Part shown: positions 20,442 to 23,113 of the stretch, piece by piece
Position numbering within the stretch: position 1 is the first letter of the stretch
Layout: the number at the start of each line of letters is the position of its first letter
Assembly: GCA_037178675.1 (NCBI GenBank)
Contig: JAYMGJ010000731.1
Coordinates: 1 to 23,113 of the forward strand
From: Scleroderma bovista
Taxonomy: Eukaryota; Basidiomycota; Agaricomycetes; Boletales; Sclerodermataceae
Reading direction: 5' to 3'
DNA: 23,113 bases
Notes under the pieces: model-generated
What the model was told of the DNA's origin: nothing
The model's input: the letters and a program-made list of their open reading frames with translations, nothing else
The model's database searches: none
Made by a program: the position numbers and the translations under genes

Positions 20442-21904
20442 TTATAGCTCGTCGATACGTCTCCGTATCTCCGCCGATTTCTCCTTGAACAAATGAATCT
20501 GTCTCTGTCCGTCAGCCAGGAGCTTATCATAGCTCAGTGAAATCTCCCGCCGTATCCACTGCTCCACGGATAATTCTCTCTCCTCCGCGGTTAGAGCTTC
20601 TGACGACGGAGGAAGGATTGGTACCGGGGGGTTGTAAAAGATGTTATCTTCTACAACCATCGGTGTGTCGGGGGTTGGGTTGGGTGCTGGCACTGGGGAT
20701 GGCGTTTCTGGTGTTGGTACGGCTGGTACAGGTGTTGGAAACATTGGTGCTGGTGCTGGGGTCGGCATGGCAGGTGCTGGTATTGTTCTGGGGGTTGATG
20801 GTATTGGCGGTGGCGACGAGGGATCGGGGACCTCTTCTCCCACCACTATCATCGGGGGATCTGGGGGAACAGCTGGAGCCGGCTGTGGTTTAGGTTCAAC
20901 CTTCTGTTTCTCTTCCTTTTCCTTCTTCTCCGCCTTCTCCTCCTTGCGTGACCGCGTTCGCGAGTGACCCCTCGTTTGTTTCTGCGAACTAGCCGTACCC
21001 TTCTTTCCCCTGGTTGACTCCGACCGACCTAATTTGGTGGGCGGACCTGGTTGGGAAAAGAATGAGAAGAATGGACAGGTATCGGCAGACTTTGTTGCCC
21101 GTTTCCGGTGTTCATGGCTGCAATGCAGGGCGCGTTGGTGGTCGTGGTGAAAAAGCGAAGAGGAGGCTCGCTCAAGAAGATACATACATTGGATTGTCCC
21201 CCTTATCCCACCCTCCCAGTGCGAGATTGCAGTATAGACATGTGACAGTGTCGTCCCCTACACTTTGGGGCGTGTAAACGAAGCCTGCCTGTGCCATCTG
21301 GGTGTACCACACCGCCAGATCAGATAACAACGAACAACGACAACAGTACGAGATGCCGAACCTTCCTCGAGTTGGCTCCATGGTTCGCGTCTTCATCGTG
21401 AGGCCACCAGTCCTCTCCAAATGTCTTTAGTCGGGCTTCCTCAATTACCTTGGTCGTTGGTATCCGCGCTTTGTTCACAAACGTGAAGCTAGGGGAATGA
21501 ACATGGCGAAACGCATGTCAACGAGAGTAAGCGAGATTGACGTGCACTCACTTTCCGTCCTCGTCCATATCCTCGACCAGCCCACACCGCACCACAGCCC
21601 ACCCACACACATCTGCACATTTCTCGTGATGAATAGCAAACGGATCATCCTCCGCGTCCCAATCGCTTAGCTCCTTCCCACATAGGAAACATGCCACACA
21701 ATCCCGGTCGTCCCAGCTCGGGCTGAAGAAGAAGCCTGCCTCCGCGAGCGTGTTCGCGTTGGCCTTATACGATGCAGGGTGTGGCCATTTGACGGAGGCG
21801 GCTTGCGTCGAGGTTTTCTTGGAAGGGTAGCGTTTGACACGTTTGGTTTTTTTGAACGAGTCGACGCGACTCTGGAGAGTGTGCATGGCTGGTGTTGCGG
21901 GCAT
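20442..21904 (-). CDS. Bir1/survivin-like chromosomal passenger protein with two BIR domains
   Basis: Exons (minus) 21904-21552, 21488-21362, 21297-21188, 21117-20442; phases agree, 421 residues. BIR 1 (about 13-103) has C72-x2-C75, W82, H92 or H93, and C100. BIR 2 spans KTFGEDWWPHDEDANHGANS, MAQAGFVYTPQSVGDD, CLYCNLALGGWD and EHRKR...TCPFF. The middle is Lys/Glu-rich, then a long Pro-Ala linker (PAPAP, PTPVPAVPTP). The last 45 residues form a predicted helix (LSVEQWIRREISLSYDKLLADG...) like the survivin/Bir1 helix that binds INCENP and borealin. The family places Aurora B at centromeres; it is not mainly an apoptosis inhibitor in fungi. BIR 2 has ten residues between its His and final Cys instead of the usual six. 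Shares a 161-bp divergent promoter with MED22. Confidence 0.92.
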
Positions 21905-22065
21905 CTTTTCAGCTTCTGTGGGATGGATGTGAGGTTTATACGAGGGTGAACATGCTACCTTAGGATTGTGTAGTGGTTGGTATTCGACCCGTGAATTATT
22001 TGACTACATAGTCTTTTCTTAAACTCAGACGCTCATCTCGAGTGACCACTACTGACCATTCGACC
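21905..22065. promoter_or_regulatory. Short divergent promoter, BIR1 / MED22
   Basis: 161 bp between two start codons facing apart. It must contain both 5' leaders and promoter elements. No TATA box is evident. Confidence 0.5.
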
Positions 22066-22633
22066 ATGGCTGAACCTCCCCAAACCGACGTATCGCGCCC
22101 GTCTGCACTACCCACAGCTAAACTCCTCCGAAGACCCGCACCTAGTCAGGCTCTCGTCGACCAAAACTCGGAAGAGTACCTCAACGCCATTGAAGAGGAG
22201 TGGAACAAGAAAGTCGACGCCGAGATTGAGATACTGGTTGATGGCATGGTCGACATTGTCAGTCTTGCTTCTGTAAGCCTCACGTTATCACTATGGAATG
22301 AATATGATACAGGGCCGTCTCTAGATTGGGGACAAGGACAAGTTCCGCATCACACAAGAGGCATTCCAGGCGGAGATGCGTGCCGAGTCAATGGTAGGAC
22401 TCCGTTTCTCTTCCACTTTCTCTCGTTTACCTCAGCTCACTCAGGTCCGCGCAGCGAACTCGCTTCTGTCTATCACGCACTCGCTGAAATTGCTTCTACT
22501 CCTCTCGGACGAATCCCAGATCGCGCGATGGCGAGACCAAGAAATCAAACAGGTCAAACAGGAAAAGAGCGAGGCACAGCAGAAGGTGGCAGCGCTCCTG
22601 GATGAACTGTTCCAGCCGTCCTCTACAGGATGA
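22066..22633 (+). CDS. MED22: Mediator complex subunit 22 (Surf5 family)
   Basis: Exons 22066-22272, 22325-22393, 22445-22633 give 154 residues. The protein has a variable Pro-rich start, then the Med22 core: EEYLNAIEEEWNKKVDAEIE, LVDGMVDIVSLASIGDKDKF, QAEMRAESMVRAANSLLSIT, HSLKLLLLLSDE. It closes with a basic/acidic coiled-coil (EIKQVKQEKSEAQQKVAALLDELF). This is the helical layout of the head-module subunit that pairs with MED11 and links Mediator to RNA polymerase II and TFIIH. The ATG at 22066 is the first in frame; the open frame before it starts only with GTG. The stop is 16 bases before the ATG of the next gene on the same strand. Confidence 0.9.
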
Positions 22634-22649
22634 TTCTCAACCACGGGTA

Positions 22650-23113
22650 ATGAGTCCAAGGTGAGTGACGCGCGCTCTGTATGGGTACGGCTCACGGGAG
22701 GCGTTCAAGTCCCCTTCGTATGCCACAGGATCACGCTTTTGAGCTATGGAGACCTGTTATCCATTGATGGTGGCCAGGCCGCATGGAACACATTGTTTTT
22801 CGCCACAAGGAAGCTTACGGCCAAGGCTTGTTTGACACTATCGCACCACAGACGTTACATCACGGAGGCCGACTGCGCGACTGATTCTTCCATCGCAAAT
22901 GCATATTTCCACTGGAATAGTATAAGACAGGACATAATCCTCACACGAGTACTTCATTGTTCGGACGAAGCGATAGCATCTTTTGAACTTTTGCTAGTAA
23001 TATGCGGGGTCTTGAGTCTTGATCCCGAGATAACAACAGTACGTTTCCTGCTGAATCCTCACTTGGGCTCGATATCAGAAGAACAATTTGTACGAAGGAT
23101 GCAAAGTGCATCA
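22650..23113 (+). CDS. Unrecognised protein, 5' part only (runs off right edge)
   Basis: Model: exon 22650-22660 (ATG AGT CCA AG), intron 22661-22728 (GTGAGT...GCCACAG, 68 nt), exon 22729 to beyond 23113. The phase is correct, and the second exon is open for all 128 remaining codons. The frame has almost no ATG, so start-based ORF searches miss it. Text such as YGDLLSIDGGQAAWNTLFFA, IRQDIILTRVLHCSDEAIAS and DPEITTVRFLLNPHLGSISE looks helical and protein-like, but I recognise no family. It starts only 16 bases after the MED22 stop, so its promoter would lie inside MED22 or the two are co-transcribed. An alternative is that it is the next exon of a MED22 isoform, since it is in the same frame as MED22 beyond the stop. 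Confidence 0.55.

Noticed and set aside
20537..20967. Plus-strand Gly/Val-rich frames
   Set aside because: They are the antisense of the Pro-Ala linker of Bir1; the low complexity keeps both strands open.
1..23113. tRNA, rRNA genes, CRISPR arrays, bacterial operons
   Set aside because: Several GTTCGA-like motifs were inspected, but none has a tRNA cloverleaf context; no regularly spaced repeats; all genes are eukaryotic and spliced.

Overview
The window reads as nuclear DNA of a filamentous basidiomycete, most likely an Agaricomycete. Every recognisable gene is eukaryotic. Most are cut by many introns of about 47-70 nt with GT(A/G)NGN donors and CTNAY-like branch sites. The gene set (PKA catalytic subunit, TMS1/SERINC, Bir1/survivin, MED22, RAD51D-like, SRA-YDG) and a member of the large agaricomycete family of P-loop NTPase/nuclease-like 'Crinkler-type' proteins fit that group. 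All gene models below were assembled by hand: splice phases were checked and protein families were recognised from memory. No database search was possible.

Layout. (1) Bases 1-2663: the 3' part of a Crinkler-type NTPase gene on +, with an in-frame stop and an apparently lost nuclease lysine, so perhaps decayed. (2) 2664-8456: a gene-poor tract of about 5.8 kb with one weak small membrane-protein candidate (minus) and a 726-bp TA-flanked element with 28-bp terminal inverted repeats. (3) 8457-9886: PKA catalytic subunit (+). (4) 10455-12591: a single SRA-YDG gene (minus) whose eight exons look like unrelated fragments until spliced. (5) 12998-14903: TMS1/SERINC (+), nine exons. (6) 14904-16115: unresolved. 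(7) 16116-17427: RAD51D-like recombinase (minus). (8) 17440-18251: a second TA-flanked inverted-repeat element lying in the shared promoter of RAD51D and the next gene. (9) 18443-19520: thiamine pyrophosphokinase (+). (10) 19679-19945: MoaD-type molybdopterin synthase small subunit (+). (11) 20442-21904: two-BIR Bir1/survivin-like gene (minus). (12) 22066-22633: MED22 (+). (13) From 22650: the start of an unrecognised gene that runs off the right edge.

The right half is a compact housekeeping region of divergent and convergent gene pairs: SRA/TMS1, RAD51D/TPK and BIR1/MED22 are divergent; PKA/SRA and MoaD/BIR1 are convergent. The left third is accessory, with mobile-element traces and a fast-evolving NTPase family. 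There is no operon logic. The genes share promoters or terminator regions rather than one pathway, although RAD51D, SRA-YDG and Bir1 all act on chromosomes.
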